From positions 1-26,955 of the forward strand of contig JAEZKP010000108.1 in NCBI GenBank assembly GCA_023436145.1: DNA of 26,955 nucleotides, given 5' to 3'. The DNA is from Fibrobacterota bacterium. GTDB taxonomy: Bacteria; Fibrobacterota; Chitinivibrionia; Chitinivibrionales; Chitinispirillaceae. Both the position numbers and the translations under genes were made by a program. The notes below the pieces were generated by a model. It had not been told where the DNA came from and did not search any database. It was given only the letters and a program-made list of their open reading frames with translations. Below, one piece after another: positions 6,649 through 17,236 of the stretch. The first letter of the stretch is position 1, and every line of letters begins with the position of its first letter.

Positions 6649-9600
6649 ATGAGCGTTCCCTATTCCTGGACTGTACACGTCCAATTACGCTGGCCCGATG
6701 GAAGTATACCTACAAATCAACAGATTTCACAAGTCCTTGCGTTTGAATCCTATGGTGACGCTATGCAGGATCTCTGCGGTGCCGGAGTGGGAGCGAATGG
6801 CATATGTACTCTGTACTTTGGCAGAGAAAAATTTTACCCTCCAAGAACGAATCCTACTTTGACAATTAAGGTGTTCAACTACCAGGGGGAACTGCTGCAT
6901 ACACAGGAGTTTTCAGATGTGATAAATAATTCGATCATCCCGATTACCATAGGTGGAGGGATCAGTGACATATGGCGGGTATATGGAACAGTAAAGGATT
7001 CATCCGCTTTACCGGTAACCAGTGGAACGGTAAAAGTTTTCGATGCCTTTTATACACCAGAGCGGCTTCTTGGGGAGCAGCCTATAAGCAACACCGGAAC
7101 ATATGAAATAAATTTCACCTCTGAAACGTTCGGTAAAACACCAAGCCATAACGCACCCAATCTGGTCGTCAGAGCATACAATAATGACACTACAGTTATT
7201 GCCGAAGCAACCAGACCATCTCCATCACAAAACGAGATGGTAGATCTGGTAGCTGATGTCTTTTCCAGTGAATGGTGTATATCGGGAATTGTATCGATTG
7301 ATTCCGCACCATTGACCTCCGGAAGCGTTCAGCTTTTTGATAATTTTGAGGGAAATGAATATCCTCTGGGGGCAGCCATTCTCAATGAATGCGGATATTA
7401 CCAGATTACATATCTGGAAAGCCAGTTCCAGCATGGAAGCCCTCGTCTTTATCCTGAATTGACGGTTAAAGTTTATAACAGCTCCGGAACGTTTTATGGT
7501 CAATTTTCTGTTTCATCCCCTCCTTCGAAAGATCAGACATTCAACATCAATATTACCGAGGTGGGTGAAATCTATACTGTAAAAGGCACCGTTACTAATA
7601 CGATTGGGGCTGCTGTAGGAGGCGTGGAAATTGCAGTGACTGATGTCTTTTATATCAATAATGCTTTCCAGAAAACAGTGATCGGCACAGCTATTACCGC
7701 TTCAAACGGCACATATTCATTGTCATACAATCCCGATCTGTTACCAGAACGTCAGAATCTCCGTCCCATTAACATTTTAGTGACAGTTTCAAGGATCGAA
7801 AACAGTCGTAAAACGGTAATAGTAAAATCAAAGCTTCATTCCAATGTTGGCAGTATCCTTACAGTTGACCTCACAGTTGATGCGCCATCAAATGCTGACA
7901 CCTCCAATGCATCCATGGTATTCGGAAAACTATCAGATGCCGGTTTTTCGGAAGTGGTCATACTTGCCATGCTAGACGAACCAGAAAAGTTGGAATATGC
8001 AGCATCTGTAACAGGGCTTTCCGAAAGCGATATTCTTTTATGTGGCACAGCTATCAGGCTAAGGAATGAACTCTATGGGATACTTGCACAAACCTCAGTT
8101 ACTCCACGGCTTGTTACCGCAATCATTATTTACGCCATCATAAAATCAATTAAAATATCTACACTTGTGGAACTCCGGTCGGTTGCACCAGACCGGTTCC
8201 ATAGTACTCTTGTCGCTTCGATAACCGGATCGCTTCTTTCGCCGGCGTATACAACTTCACTTGAGGCGATAGCGATTGAATGGCAATCGATATATAAGGC
8301 GCTACTGTCCGTTTCTGTAGGTGCCAGTAGCGAAGTAAAGCTGTTTATATGGTCCGAAGTTCCTGAAGACATTGATGAAACTGTAAAGCAGATATTCAGT
8401 AACCATGCTCATGACAAAAACACTTTTTTTGCTGAAATTGAACAGGCGTTGGCTGATCCCGATACTGGTGTACCAGATCCGGACAAAAGGGCTGCCATAG
8501 ACCGGCTGAAACGGTCTTTTGACGCTCTGGAACTTGCTGATGGATTTGATCTTCTTGCTGAAAAGATTGTTGAGTTTGCGCGTTTCAACAACATGGACAC
8601 AATTTCAAAGCTGGCAACCATCGAAAAAGACGTCTGGCAATCGATTATAGACAGTATCACGTACTCACCAGAAATCGAATGGCCAGATGGGATTCCTGGT
8701 GAAACCATTATGGAAAAACGAAGCAATTGTGCAACAATCATGTTTAAAAAGATCATTTCTTTATATCCAATGGTCCGGTTCAGGCATCAACTGCTTCGAT
8801 CTGCAAACAGCTTATGGGATGATGTAAAGCCATTTATTATTTCCAATCCAGAGTTTGATTTTATCGATGATGTGCCATCCTCAGTTCCTTCAGTTTTACG
8901 TGCCAAGCTATTAACGATTCAGCGATTATATCGGCTTATGCCGCGTCTTGAAGTAGTGGAAAAGCTTATCGAAAGGAAATACACATCGGCTCTTTCGATT
9001 GCCCGGACAAATACAGATGATTTCATAAGTGCAAACGCAGACATTACTGATGGGGTCGATGATGCGCTGGTGCTTCATCAGGCTGCTGTTCATGCCGCAA
9101 GCCAGACCATCTTCCTTATGGGTACTTTCAACCGGCAGTCAGACTTTACAGGTGATTCGCTTCCAGTGCTCAGCGACCGGTTTGACCAACCAATAACATC
9201 ATATGCAACAGGTTATACACAATCGAATTTCTCTGCCCAGTCGGTAAGGCCAAACCTTGCCACTCTTTTCGGAAATCAGAACGGTTGTAAGTGTGAAGAG
9301 TGTCAGTCAGTTTTCAGTCCCTCTGCCTACATGGTTGATCTGCTTGAATTTCTCAATAGTTCTGAAAACAGAAATGCTGCCACAGTTCCCCTAACAAGCG
9401 TGTTGTTTTCCCGCAGAACCGATCTGGCTGAAACGGATCTTTCATGTAGAAATACCAATGGTCCGGTTTCCTATATAGATCTTGTAAATGAAGTTCTTGA
9501 AAACGCGGTGTGCATCCGGAGATTCTTTCTGACCGATAATGAGGAAGGTGATTTTGCCAGTCTTCTGGGGATGGTAGCCGAAAATTTGGACAATATCCCT

Positions 9601-12600
9601 GAATATGTGGCAAATATATTTGGAGCCAGAGGATTTCCAATTGACAGAAGCTACACAGTTCAGGAATGCGAAGGAAGATGGTATATAACCGGCAATTTAT
9701 GGCGGTATCTGGTCAGACAGTGTCCGGGAACCGCAATCTATTCCGTTGAGCCATGGCCTCAGACAGGTAGCGATGCACAACTTCGCCGCATAAAGCCCGA
9801 ACATACACATCAACATGCCTATGGACTGCTTCAAAACTCAGTGTATCCATCAATTCTTCCTGTAAATATTCCGTTTGTTGAAATCAACAAATTTCTGGAG
9901 CTCAGGAACTGCAAGCGATATGAATTATATCATGTGCTTCATGAAAGGACAGACGCTTTCACTCTTGGAGATGATTCATTTTGCTCGTTTTTTGAAATGA
10001 CACATCAGCAGTATAGTCTTATTGCAAATGATACCGATTCACCCTGGGAGTTGTGGGGCCTTGATGAAACCGAGAATGAATATCAGATTCCCGGATCTGC
10101 CAGGCAGCTTGCTGGAGAGTGGCAATGGTATAATATTGTGGCGAATGTGACGGTTTTTCTTAACAGAACCGGACTATCGTTTGACGAACTGCTTGGTCTT
10201 ATGCTCACCAGAACAGCGCAGAGCTGCGGGACAATCAGCCTGGAGTGGGAAAGCGGTGCCAACCCTGAAGAGGGCGATCTCGATCTGCTCTGGATTCAAC
10301 CAGAGAATAATCGCGAACAGTCATTCAAGCTTCTTGCCAGGTTTCTGAGGCTTCGTAGTCATCTGAAGATTGATATATTCACTCTTGATCGCCTTTTGTA
10401 TATGATTTCTCAGGGTATGCCATTTACCAATCTTATTGATCTGTTGCCGGTCATGAGAATTGCCCGTGAATTCCAGGTTTCTCCGCTACAGGCAGCTGCA
10501 TGGTTAAGTGGAAAACTTGACAACATAAACCTGGGTCGCGGCCCATCAAGCCAGCTGGAACAGCTCTTCATATCCCATTTCGAGTCTGGCGAACGTGCAA
10601 ATCTGTGGAAAAAGATGCTTAACACTGTTGTTGATGTTGATATCAGAAATTTTTACGTTGGTGAAGAGAATGAAAAGCTGGGTGGTGACATTAAAGTACT
10701 TCTTGCCGGTCTCAGGGTGAATTACAAAGATCTCTCGCGAATAATCTGGCGTGAATTCAAACGCACAGGCAATGAAGAGGATGCTGATGCACGTGCTATG
10801 CTTCAGAATATTCCAGTTACCATAGGAAATCTTGGAAAAATGTATAGAGCCGCTGATTTCGCCAGAACTCTTAAGCTTTCAGTACGAGATTACTATGCAA
10901 TACTGGACCTGGTGACATCACGGAATCCGGCAGCTCCGTTTACTGCATCACTCATGTACATGTGCAAAGATGCGGCTTCTAAAATAAAGGAATACGGCAT
11001 TTCCGCTGATGAATTACAGTATCTGTTAACTGATACTGGTGAGGAAGGGATCAGCTGGAGTCTCAAAGATGATCAGGAACTGGAAACAATAATAAAAATT
11101 CATCAGAAGATGTATAGCGATGCTGAAATCACACGGGAATCACAGGAACAGAATGTAATTGACGAACTGGCAACAATTGGCAAAATTGCCCCTGACCTTA
11201 CTGGCATATTGCTTAAAGAAGTGTTGGTGGGAACAACTGCTTCCGGTGCTGCAAGTATTGACGACTGGGTTGCTGTCTGCAGTGGAGGTTGGAACGCATC
11301 CTTCTATTCTGATCGTAACCATCAAATACCGGTTACTGGTGCATATTCAAAAGTACCTTCGGTCAAGGTGGTCAATGGAAGTGATGTAACATACGAAAAA
11401 CTGCCTTCCGGAACAAAATCTGCCAGATGGGATGGCACTCTGATCATTTCCGAAAATGGCCGATACTCGTTTCGATATGAATTGCGGACTGCAAATCCGG
11501 GGGGAGAACCAGGAAAGGTTCGCATAGAGATCACAGAAACCATTCGAAGCATCGATCCGGATAGCGGTGAGGTGGTTGAAACCACTGTAAATCACGATTA
11601 TACAGATTGCCAACTCGTAAAAAATGGTGATTATTCGGTTACCATTGAGTGGCAAGCTGCCGAAGGTGGCACGGATATCGGTATTCTTGATCTTGCAATT
11701 TTATGGAAGCGGGTTGATAATCCCGATGCGGTTGCAGAACTTTTAGGACCGCGTAACATTCTTTTTGCCAAATCGTGCGGAATGAAGCAATTTAACAAAT
11801 GTGCATTCATCGTGCAAAAATTCGGTATGCTTTCCGATCAGTTGCGCTACATAACTTCGCGGCATGTTGAGCTTGGCGTTTTCGATCTCAACGATATCCC
11901 GGTGGTACCGGGGTCAGTGATACCCTGGAGCCAATGTTCTTCTCTGTTCGATATGTATACACTCAACAGAGTGCTCTCCTTTACCGGAAAAGATACCACA
12001 CTTTTCAGTTTGTGGAAGGAAGCTCTGAAACCAGGAAGATTGGGCTCCGTGTACCTCAAGACCATTGAAAAGGAGACCGGTTGGTGGATTGAAGACATTA
12101 AGACGATCGCACGTACATTCAATTTCCAGTTTGCTGATTATCGTAAACCGTCAACATGGAAAATCCTCTCTAATGCGTTACGGCTGCTTGATAGAATCGG
12201 TATAACTGCTGAATTCGGTTATGAAATATCTACAAATGACAATACTTTTCTGCAGGCTGAAGCTCTTGTCGATTCTATAAGGAAACAGTATGCTGGAACG
12301 GACTGGATAACAGCTGCGGAACCAGTACGTGATTACATGCGCACTCTTCAGCGCGATGCCTTGAGCGCTTATCTTCTCGGTCGCAAAAAGACATTAGGTC
12401 CAAATGACCGTTCTATTCATGTTGCAAATCTGATTCTATTACTGAATCACACTTTAGGAACCAATCTTAAAGGTGACTCGTATACCAGTGAAGTAAGTGA
12501 AGCAGTTAGCAGGCTGCGCAGTTTATGCGGCCTGTATCAAGGAGACACAGTCAACGAAGATGTTTGGAATGTACTTGATGGAAGACACAATTTTATAAAT

Positions 12601-15600
12601 AACTCTGCAATTTATGCATGGTACCTTATCGATGTAGACATGTCTGCCAGTGTAAAAACTACAAGAATCGTCCAGGCAAACTGTTCAATACAGATGTTGG
12701 TACAGCGGGCCAAGCTTAATCTTGAAGAGGGTATCAAGCTCAATGATAAAATGAGCCAGCAGTGGATGTGGATGAAAAACTACCGCTTATGGGAGGCTAA
12801 CAGAAGAATATTTCTCTATCCGGAAAACTGGCTTGAACCGGAATTGCGTGACGATAAAACACCTCTTTTTAAAGAGATGGAATCGCTTCTTCTCCAGAAG
12901 GACCTTGACAACGAAACCGTTGAGGGTGTTGTCAGAAACTATGTCTGTGGACTTAATGAAATTGCCAATCTTGAGGTAGTCGGCAACCATTATGAGAAAT
13001 CAGTAGTCAAAAAGCCCACTACGAGTAACATAATCAATACAGGATATGGAGGATTCACCACACAATACGGTAATCAGGGGAACTCATCAAATAATGACAC
13101 TGAGCAGGGTACTAATATTCATCATGTGGTGGCCAGAACTTTCCATCATCCGCACGTATATTATTACCGTTGTCATCATTCTGTGGCAGGTGGCCGAAAC
13201 TTCTGGACACCGTGGGAAAAAGTGGATCTTGATATTTCCTCGGAAGTAGTATTGCCGGTCCCCTTCAATAATAAATTGTATCTGTTCTGGCCCATTATCG
13301 AAGTGACGGAGGAGGATATTACCATCAAAGATGACAGGACCATAAACGTTGTTAAATATGATATAAAGTTTTCCTGGAGTGAATACATAAACGGCTCCTG
13401 GGGTGCAAAGCGTATTTCAAAGGAGGGCCTTAAATTTGAAATTATTGCATGGAGGTTATCTGACTTAAAAAAAGAAAATCCTTACGACTTGTTCAATTTC
13501 AGGGCTCTGGTGAAAAAAGACAAGATCGAAATCGAGACATTTGTATTCAATACTTATGTGAATCAGTATACGAATACAACTGCACTTTCGGAAGTCGATT
13601 CTTATACCTCAAGCCTGGGAATACTGACGTTCTATTTTGACAACAGTATAGAAATTAATCAGAAAAAGGTAGAAGCAGGTTCAGCATACAGCACCATGTC
13701 ACATTATGTACCTAATGGCCAGAGACTCCGCCATAACTTCCTGCTTAATGATGAGGCTGAAAAACTCCAGTATCCGGTTGATCATGCAGCGGATCCCACA
13801 CTTCTGGAGGCGGTTCCTGATCAATTCAGGATTGCTCATCCTTATCCACCTTATTTCAATCAAATATTTGTACCATTCTTTTATCAGGAAAAAGGAAAGA
13901 GTTTTTATTTCAGGCCGTTGGTTGAAAATGCCATACCCTATAAACCTGAAGGTCAGCAACCTGGGATATTGATGATTGAAAATTTCAATCACCCTATGTC
14001 AATAGAGTTGTTCAAGAAGGCAAACGTGGCGTCCATCGATTCGCTGTTCAGACGTTCAACACAAGCTTCCGCAATACACGATGAACCACTTGGTTATTCA
14101 ATTATTGAAAATTCGTATGCAAACTATATTGGATCTAACTGGTTTGAGAGTATCTATCAGCCGACACATCTGATCAACAGCAGGTATCCGCTTCCCATAG
14201 TTGATTTTTCTAATGATTCTGCTTATGGTGTTTATAACTGGGAGCTCTTTTTCCATCTTCCTCTTCTTATCGCTGACCATTTACGTCGCGACTTTCGCCA
14301 TGAAGACGCAATGCGATGGTTAAATTACATATTCAACCCTACCAATGATACAATACTGGATGATGAAGAGGCATTTTGTTTTGGGCTTCCTGCATCTGCA
14401 CGATTCTGGAACTTCCTTCCGTTCTTTGCTAACCGGGGAGCTGAAGAATCCCTGTACAAAATGCTATCGTACAGGCGTGGCTCCAATGAAGATACCAGGC
14501 TTGGTATACTTATAGAAGAGTGGAAAAATAACCCATTCAAACCACACCTTATTGCCCGGAACAGAATCGCTGCTTATCAAAAATCGGTTGTCATGAAATA
14601 TCTTGACAATCTGATTTCCTGGGGAGATGGCCTTTTCAGGGTCGATACCATGGAATCGATAAATGAAGCGTTGCAGCTGTATGTGTATGCATCAGAAATA
14701 CTTGGTGAAAAGCCGAAAATAATTCCTCCGTTGCATGAAGTGCCTGGATTGACGTACACTCAACTTAAGGAAGAGAATCTCGACCGTTTTTCAAATGCGA
14801 TTATCGAGCTGGAAAATTACATTCCACCTGTTCCACCTGTGAAGGTGCGGCTGTGGAGGACAAGAACCACAAGTTCGCACTATTATAACCGGTATAGCTA
14901 CACCACAACCAGAACTGTGGAAACGATTCCATACCGGTCGGTGCAGCTCATGCGCATGGCAACAGCTATGCACTATTTCTGTATCCCCAAAAATGACCGG
15001 TTGATTGGGTACTGGAATACTGTGGAAGACCGTTTGTTCAAGATCCGTCACAGTCTCAACATAGACGGTGTCAAACGCGATATCCCTCTTTTTGCACCAC
15101 CTATTGATCCGGGCTTGCTTGCCCGCGCAGTTTCTGCTGGTGTCGATATCGGTAGTGTCATTCGTGATATGCAGGTGGCACCATCCCATTACCGGTATTC
15201 TGTACTGATGCAGAAAGCGGTCGAACTGTGCAATGAATTGAAATCCTTTGGCTCCGAACTGCTTTCGGCAATCGAGAAAAAGGATTCTGAGCAAATAATG
15301 CTTTTAAGGAATTCACAGGAAATCGAGCTCTACAAACTAATATCTGAAGTAAAAAACAACTCAGTTAAAGAAGCTCAGAAGACTCTTGATGGACTTAGAA
15401 AGTCGCGTGAACTTACCGAAACGCGTTATAATTTTTATAAAGAAATTCAGAAAATAAGTCCGTTGGAATATGCACAATTCGTTACACTTGGTGCGGCAGG
15501 AGTGGTAAACCTGGTCAGTCAGTTTATGACTATGGCATCTGGAAAAGTCTCCCTGATACCGGATCTGTATCTTGGTGCAGTTGCTGGTCCTTTACCCGGT

Positions 15601-17217
15601 GGTGTCACTCTTTCAAAAGTAGCCGGTGGTGAAAAAACTGGTGGAGGGCTCGCGAAGGTGGCATCAGGTCTTGCTCAGACCGCCAACATACTTGACCGCA
15701 CCGCCGGAATTCTGGGAACCCAGGCATCATATCAACGCAGGTGGGAAGAGTGGAAACTTCAGGAGTCACTTGCCAAAAAGGAATTGGAGCAGCTTGATAA
15801 ACAGATTCTCGGAGCGGAAATCCGGGTACAGATCACTGAGCTGGAAGTAAAGAACCACGAAAAACAGATCGAGCAGGCGCAGGCATTAAAAGAGGTTATG
15901 GAATCAAAATTCTCCAGCGAGCAGCTTTATCAGTGGATGATAGAGCAGCTTACTATTACCTACAATGCAATCTACGATACGGCATTACGCATGGCTAAAA
16001 AGGTGGAACGGGTGTACCAGTTTGAACTGGGTAATATCGCATCATCATTTATTAAGCCTGAGATTTGGAATTCAGCAAAAAAGGGATTGCTTGCAGGTGA
16101 ACGTCTCATGCTCTCATTACGTCAGATGGATATGGCATACCTGGAAAACAACAAACGCGAATTCGAGATCACCAAAACAATCTCGCTAAGATCAATCGAT
16201 CCTCTTTCGCTTTTACGTCTGCGGGAGACTGGCACCTGCTCTTTCAGTGTTTCCGAAGAGCTCTTTGATCTTGATTTTCCGGGTCACTTCTTCCGCAGAA
16301 TCAAATCTGTGCGTGTTACTATTCCATGTATTACAGGGCCATACACCAGTATCTGCGCTCGCTTGCGTATTACTAACAACAAAGTAAGAGTTTCTACGGA
16401 CCTGCTTAACGGAGCATATACACCCGGTAGTGAAATAGCTGAACGGAGGTTTGTAAGTAATCCGGTTACCATGACGTCAATTGCCACAGGCAGTGCAAAT
16501 ATGGATTCCGGGATGTTCGAGCTGAGTTTCAGGGATGAAAGGTATTTGCCATTTGAAGGAGCCGGAGTAATAAGTGACTGGACTCTCGAGCTCCCTGATG
16601 AATTGCGGCAATTTGATTATCAGTCAATTTCTGATGTGGTTATTCATATAAGTTATACTGCACGGGAGTCAACTGATCTGGCATTCAAAAAAGCTGTCAA
16701 GGCGCATCTTATGGATTATGTACAAAATGCGGCCAATATGCCCAACTTAATCAGTATCAAAGATTGCTTTGCTGCGCAATACATGAACATACTGAGTGGA
16801 TCTTCAGCTGTCATTCCGCTCTCCGAACGGTTTCTACATCCGTTTGTGGCGGATTATGTAAAGACACATGAGAACACTCCTCCGGTTTTGCGTAATGCGT
16901 GTTTATATGTGGTGCTCAAGGAAAAAATAGTCGGAAATCCTACGTTTACCATCAGTCTATACGACCAGAACGGCGATCCCTACGAAGCAGAAACAGTCAG
17001 GGAGGATTATATGGATCCCACCGGATTCTCACCCGATTTTTCCGGCAGGGTTTTTAAAATTACCTATAACAATGGAGAAGAAGTAGATGGATTGCCGATT
17101 GGTGAATGGAATTTTGGAAGGCTCCAGGGAATCGGAAGCGACAAAATAGAGAACCTGTATCTCTATTTTGATTATCCTTCAATGGCTGAAGTGTTAGAAC
17201 CAACAATGGCACATTAA
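6649..17217 (+). CDS. Giant Tc toxin A subunit (TcA: receptor-binding and pore-forming)
   Basis: A 3522-residue protein, about 1000 longer than Photorhabdus TcdA1. Residues 1-420 are four beta repeats (listed separately). A helical shell follows, with the TcA-type cysteine motif CKCEEC at 880-885 and SPSAYMVDLLEFLN. A PA14-like beta insert lies at about 1545-1690. The neuraminidase-like block (VYYYRCHH... to LYLFWPI) is at about 2165-2215. The pore and shaft region at about 2850-3190 has long coiled coils, a Gly/Ala-rich hydrophobic hairpin near 2969-3020, and the family segment KFSSEQLYQWM. The TcB-binding domain is at about 3215-3345 (RVTIPC, then DSGMFELSFRDERYLPFEGA). A further 180 residues follow it. 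Known TcA proteins form pentamers that bind the target cell, insert a channel and pass the TcB-TcC cargo. The operon continues 19 bases downstream. No signal peptide is seen, as usual for Tc proteins. Confidence 0.95.
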   Translation: MSVPYSWTVHVQLRWPDGSIPTNQQISQVLAFESYGDAMQDLCGAGVGANGICTLYFGREKFYPPRTNPTLTIKVFNYQGELLHTQEFSDVINNSIIPITIGGGISDIWRVYGTVKDSSALPVTSGTVKVFDAFYTPERLLGEQPISNTGTYEINFTSETFGKTPSHNAPNLVVRAYNNDTTVIAEATRPSPSQNEMVDLVADVFSSEWCISGIVSIDSAPLTSGSVQLFDNFEGNEYPLGAAILNECGYYQITYLESQFQHGSPRLYPELTVKVYNSSGTFYGQFSVSSPPSKDQTFNINITEVGEIYTVKGTVTNTIGAAVGGVEIAVTDVFYINNAFQKTVIGTAITASNGTYSLSYNPDLLPERQNLRPINILVTVSRIENSRKTVIVKSKLHSNVGSILTVDLTVDAPSNADTSNASMVFGKLSDAGFSEVVILAMLDEPEKLEYAASVTGLSESDILLCGTAIRLRNELYGILAQTSVTPRLVTAIIIYAIIKSIKISTLVELRSVAPDRFHSTLVASITGSLLSPAYTTSLEAIAIEWQSIYKALLSVSVGASSEVKLFIWSEVPEDIDETVKQIFSNHAHDKNTFFAEIEQALADPDTGVPDPDKRAAIDRLKRSFDALELADGFDLLAEKIVEFARFNNMDTISKLATIEKDVWQSIIDSITYSPEIEWPDGIPGETIMEKRSNCATIMFKKIISLYPMVRFRHQLLRSANSLWDDVKPFIISNPEFDFIDDVPSSVPSVLRAKLLTIQRLYRLMPRLEVVEKLIERKYTSALSIARTNTDDFISANADITDGVDDALVLHQAAVHAASQTIFLMGTFNRQSDFTGDSLPVLSDRFDQPITSYATGYTQSNFSAQSVRPNLATLFGNQNGCKCEECQSVFSPSAYMVDLLEFLNSSENRNAATVPLTSVLFSRRTDLAETDLSCRNTNGPVSYIDLVNEVLENAVCIRRFFLTDNEEGDFASLLGMVAENLDNIPEYVANIFGARGFPIDRSYTVQECEGRWYITGNLWRYLVRQCPGTAIYSVEPWPQTGSDAQLRRIKPEHTHQHAYGLLQNSVYPSILPVNIPFVEINKFLELRNCKRYELYHVLHERTDAFTLGDDSFCSFFEMTHQQYSLIANDTDSPWELWGLDETENEYQIPGSARQLAGEWQWYNIVANVTVFLNRTGLSFDELLGLMLTRTAQSCGTISLEWESGANPEEGDLDLLWIQPENNREQSFKLLARFLRLRSHLKIDIFTLDRLLYMISQGMPFTNLIDLLPVMRIAREFQVSPLQAAAWLSGKLDNINLGRGPSSQLEQLFISHFESGERANLWKKMLNTVVDVDIRNFYVGEENEKLGGDIKVLLAGLRVNYKDLSRIIWREFKRTGNEEDADARAMLQNIPVTIGNLGKMYRAADFARTLKLSVRDYYAILDLVTSRNPAAPFTASLMYMCKDAASKIKEYGISADELQYLLTDTGEEGISWSLKDDQELETIIKIHQKMYSDAEITRESQEQNVIDELATIGKIAPDLTGILLKEVLVGTTASGAASIDDWVAVCSGGWNASFYSDRNHQIPVTGAYSKVPSVKVVNGSDVTYEKLPSGTKSARWDGTLIISENGRYSFRYELRTANPGGEPGKVRIEITETIRSIDPDSGEVVETTVNHDYTDCQLVKNGDYSVTIEWQAAEGGTDIGILDLAILWKRVDNPDAVAELLGPRNILFAKSCGMKQFNKCAFIVQKFGMLSDQLRYITSRHVELGVFDLNDIPVVPGSVIPWSQCSSLFDMYTLNRVLSFTGKDTTLFSLWKEALKPGRLGSVYLKTIEKETGWWIEDIKTIARTFNFQFADYRKPSTWKILSNALRLLDRIGITAEFGYEISTNDNTFLQAEALVDSIRKQYAGTDWITAAEPVRDYMRTLQRDALSAYLLGRKKTLGPNDRSIHVANLILLLNHTLGTNLKGDSYTSEVSEAVSRLRSLCGLYQGDTVNEDVWNVLDGRHNFINNSAIYAWYLIDVDMSASVKTTRIVQANCSIQMLVQRAKLNLEEGIKLNDKMSQQWMWMKNYRLWEANRRIFLYPENWLEPELRDDKTPLFKEMESLLLQKDLDNETVEGVVRNYVCGLNEIANLEVVGNHYEKSVVKKPTTSNIINTGYGGFTTQYGNQGNSSNNDTEQGTNIHHVVARTFHHPHVYYYRCHHSVAGGRNFWTPWEKVDLDISSEVVLPVPFNNKLYLFWPIIEVTEEDITIKDDRTINVVKYDIKFSWSEYINGSWGAKRISKEGLKFEIIAWRLSDLKKENPYDLFNFRALVKKDKIEIETFVFNTYVNQYTNTTALSEVDSYTSSLGILTFYFDNSIEINQKKVEAGSAYSTMSHYVPNGQRLRHNFLLNDEAEKLQYPVDHAADPTLLEAVPDQFRIAHPYPPYFNQIFVPFFYQEKGKSFYFRPLVENAIPYKPEGQQPGILMIENFNHPMSIELFKKANVASIDSLFRRSTQASAIHDEPLGYSIIENSYANYIGSNWFESIYQPTHLINSRYPLPIVDFSNDSAYGVYNWELFFHLPLLIADHLRRDFRHEDAMRWLNYIFNPTNDTILDDEEAFCFGLPASARFWNFLPFFANRGAEESLYKMLSYRRGSNEDTRLGILIEEWKNNPFKPHLIARNRIAAYQKSVVMKYLDNLISWGDGLFRVDTMESINEALQLYVYASEILGEKPKIIPPLHEVPGLTYTQLKEENLDRFSNAIIELENYIPPVPPVKVRLWRTRTTSSHYYNRYSYTTTRTVETIPYRSVQLMRMATAMHYFCIPKNDRLIGYWNTVEDRLFKIRHSLNIDGVKRDIPLFAPPIDPGLLARAVSAGVDIGSVIRDMQVAPSHYRYSVLMQKAVELCNELKSFGSELLSAIEKKDSEQIMLLRNSQEIELYKLISEVKNNSVKEAQKTLDGLRKSRELTETRYNFYKEIQKISPLEYAQFVTLGAAGVVNLVSQFMTMASGKVSLIPDLYLGAVAGPLPGGVTLSKVAGGEKTGGGLAKVASGLAQTANILDRTAGILGTQASYQRRWEEWKLQESLAKKELEQLDKQILGAEIRVQITELEVKNHEKQIEQAQALKEVMESKFSSEQLYQWMIEQLTITYNAIYDTALRMAKKVERVYQFELGNIASSFIKPEIWNSAKKGLLAGERLMLSLRQMDMAYLENNKREFEITKTISLRSIDPLSLLRLRETGTCSFSVSEELFDLDFPGHFFRRIKSVRVTIPCITGPYTSICARLRITNNKVRVSTDLLNGAYTPGSEIAERRFVSNPVTMTSIATGSANMDSGMFELSFRDERYLPFEGAGVISDWTLELPDELRQFDYQSISDVVIHISYTARESTDLAFKKAVKAHLMDYVQNAANMPNLISIKDCFAAQYMNILSGSSAVIPLSERFLHPFVADYVKTHENTPPVLRNACLYVVLKEKIVGNPTFTISLYDQNGDPYEAETVREDYMDPTGFSPDFSGRVFKITYNNGEEVDGLPIGEWNFGRLQGIGSDKIENLYLYFDYPSMAEVLEPTMAH
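6655..7905 (+). repeat. Four ~100-residue transthyretin-like beta repeats at the TcA N-terminus
   Basis: Protein-level repeats start near residues 3, 107, 208 and 308 of TcA. Each begins with a V-x-G-x-V or VQL strand (WRVYGTVKDS, WCISGIVSID, YTVKGTVTNT). Each continues with a V-x-V/A-F/D strand (TVKVFDAF, SVQLFDNF, EIAVTDVF) and a G-x-Y strand (NTGTYEINF, ECGYYQITY, SNGTYSLSY). Three close with a T/N-L-V/T-V-x-V/A-Y/F-N strand (PTLTIKVFN, PNLVVRAYNN, PELTVKVYN). This is the carboxypeptidase-regulatory or transthyretin-like fold pattern. The first copy is the most diverged. They precede the part shared with classic TcA proteins. Confidence 0.8.
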
Positions 17218-17236
17218 TTCTGAAAGGAAGATTATT

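Noticed and set aside
14791..15294. A 167-codon minus-strand frame inside the TcA gene
   Set aside because: It is the antisense shadow of a strongly supported TcA coding region, is rich in residues typical of shadow frames, and has no recognisable domain.
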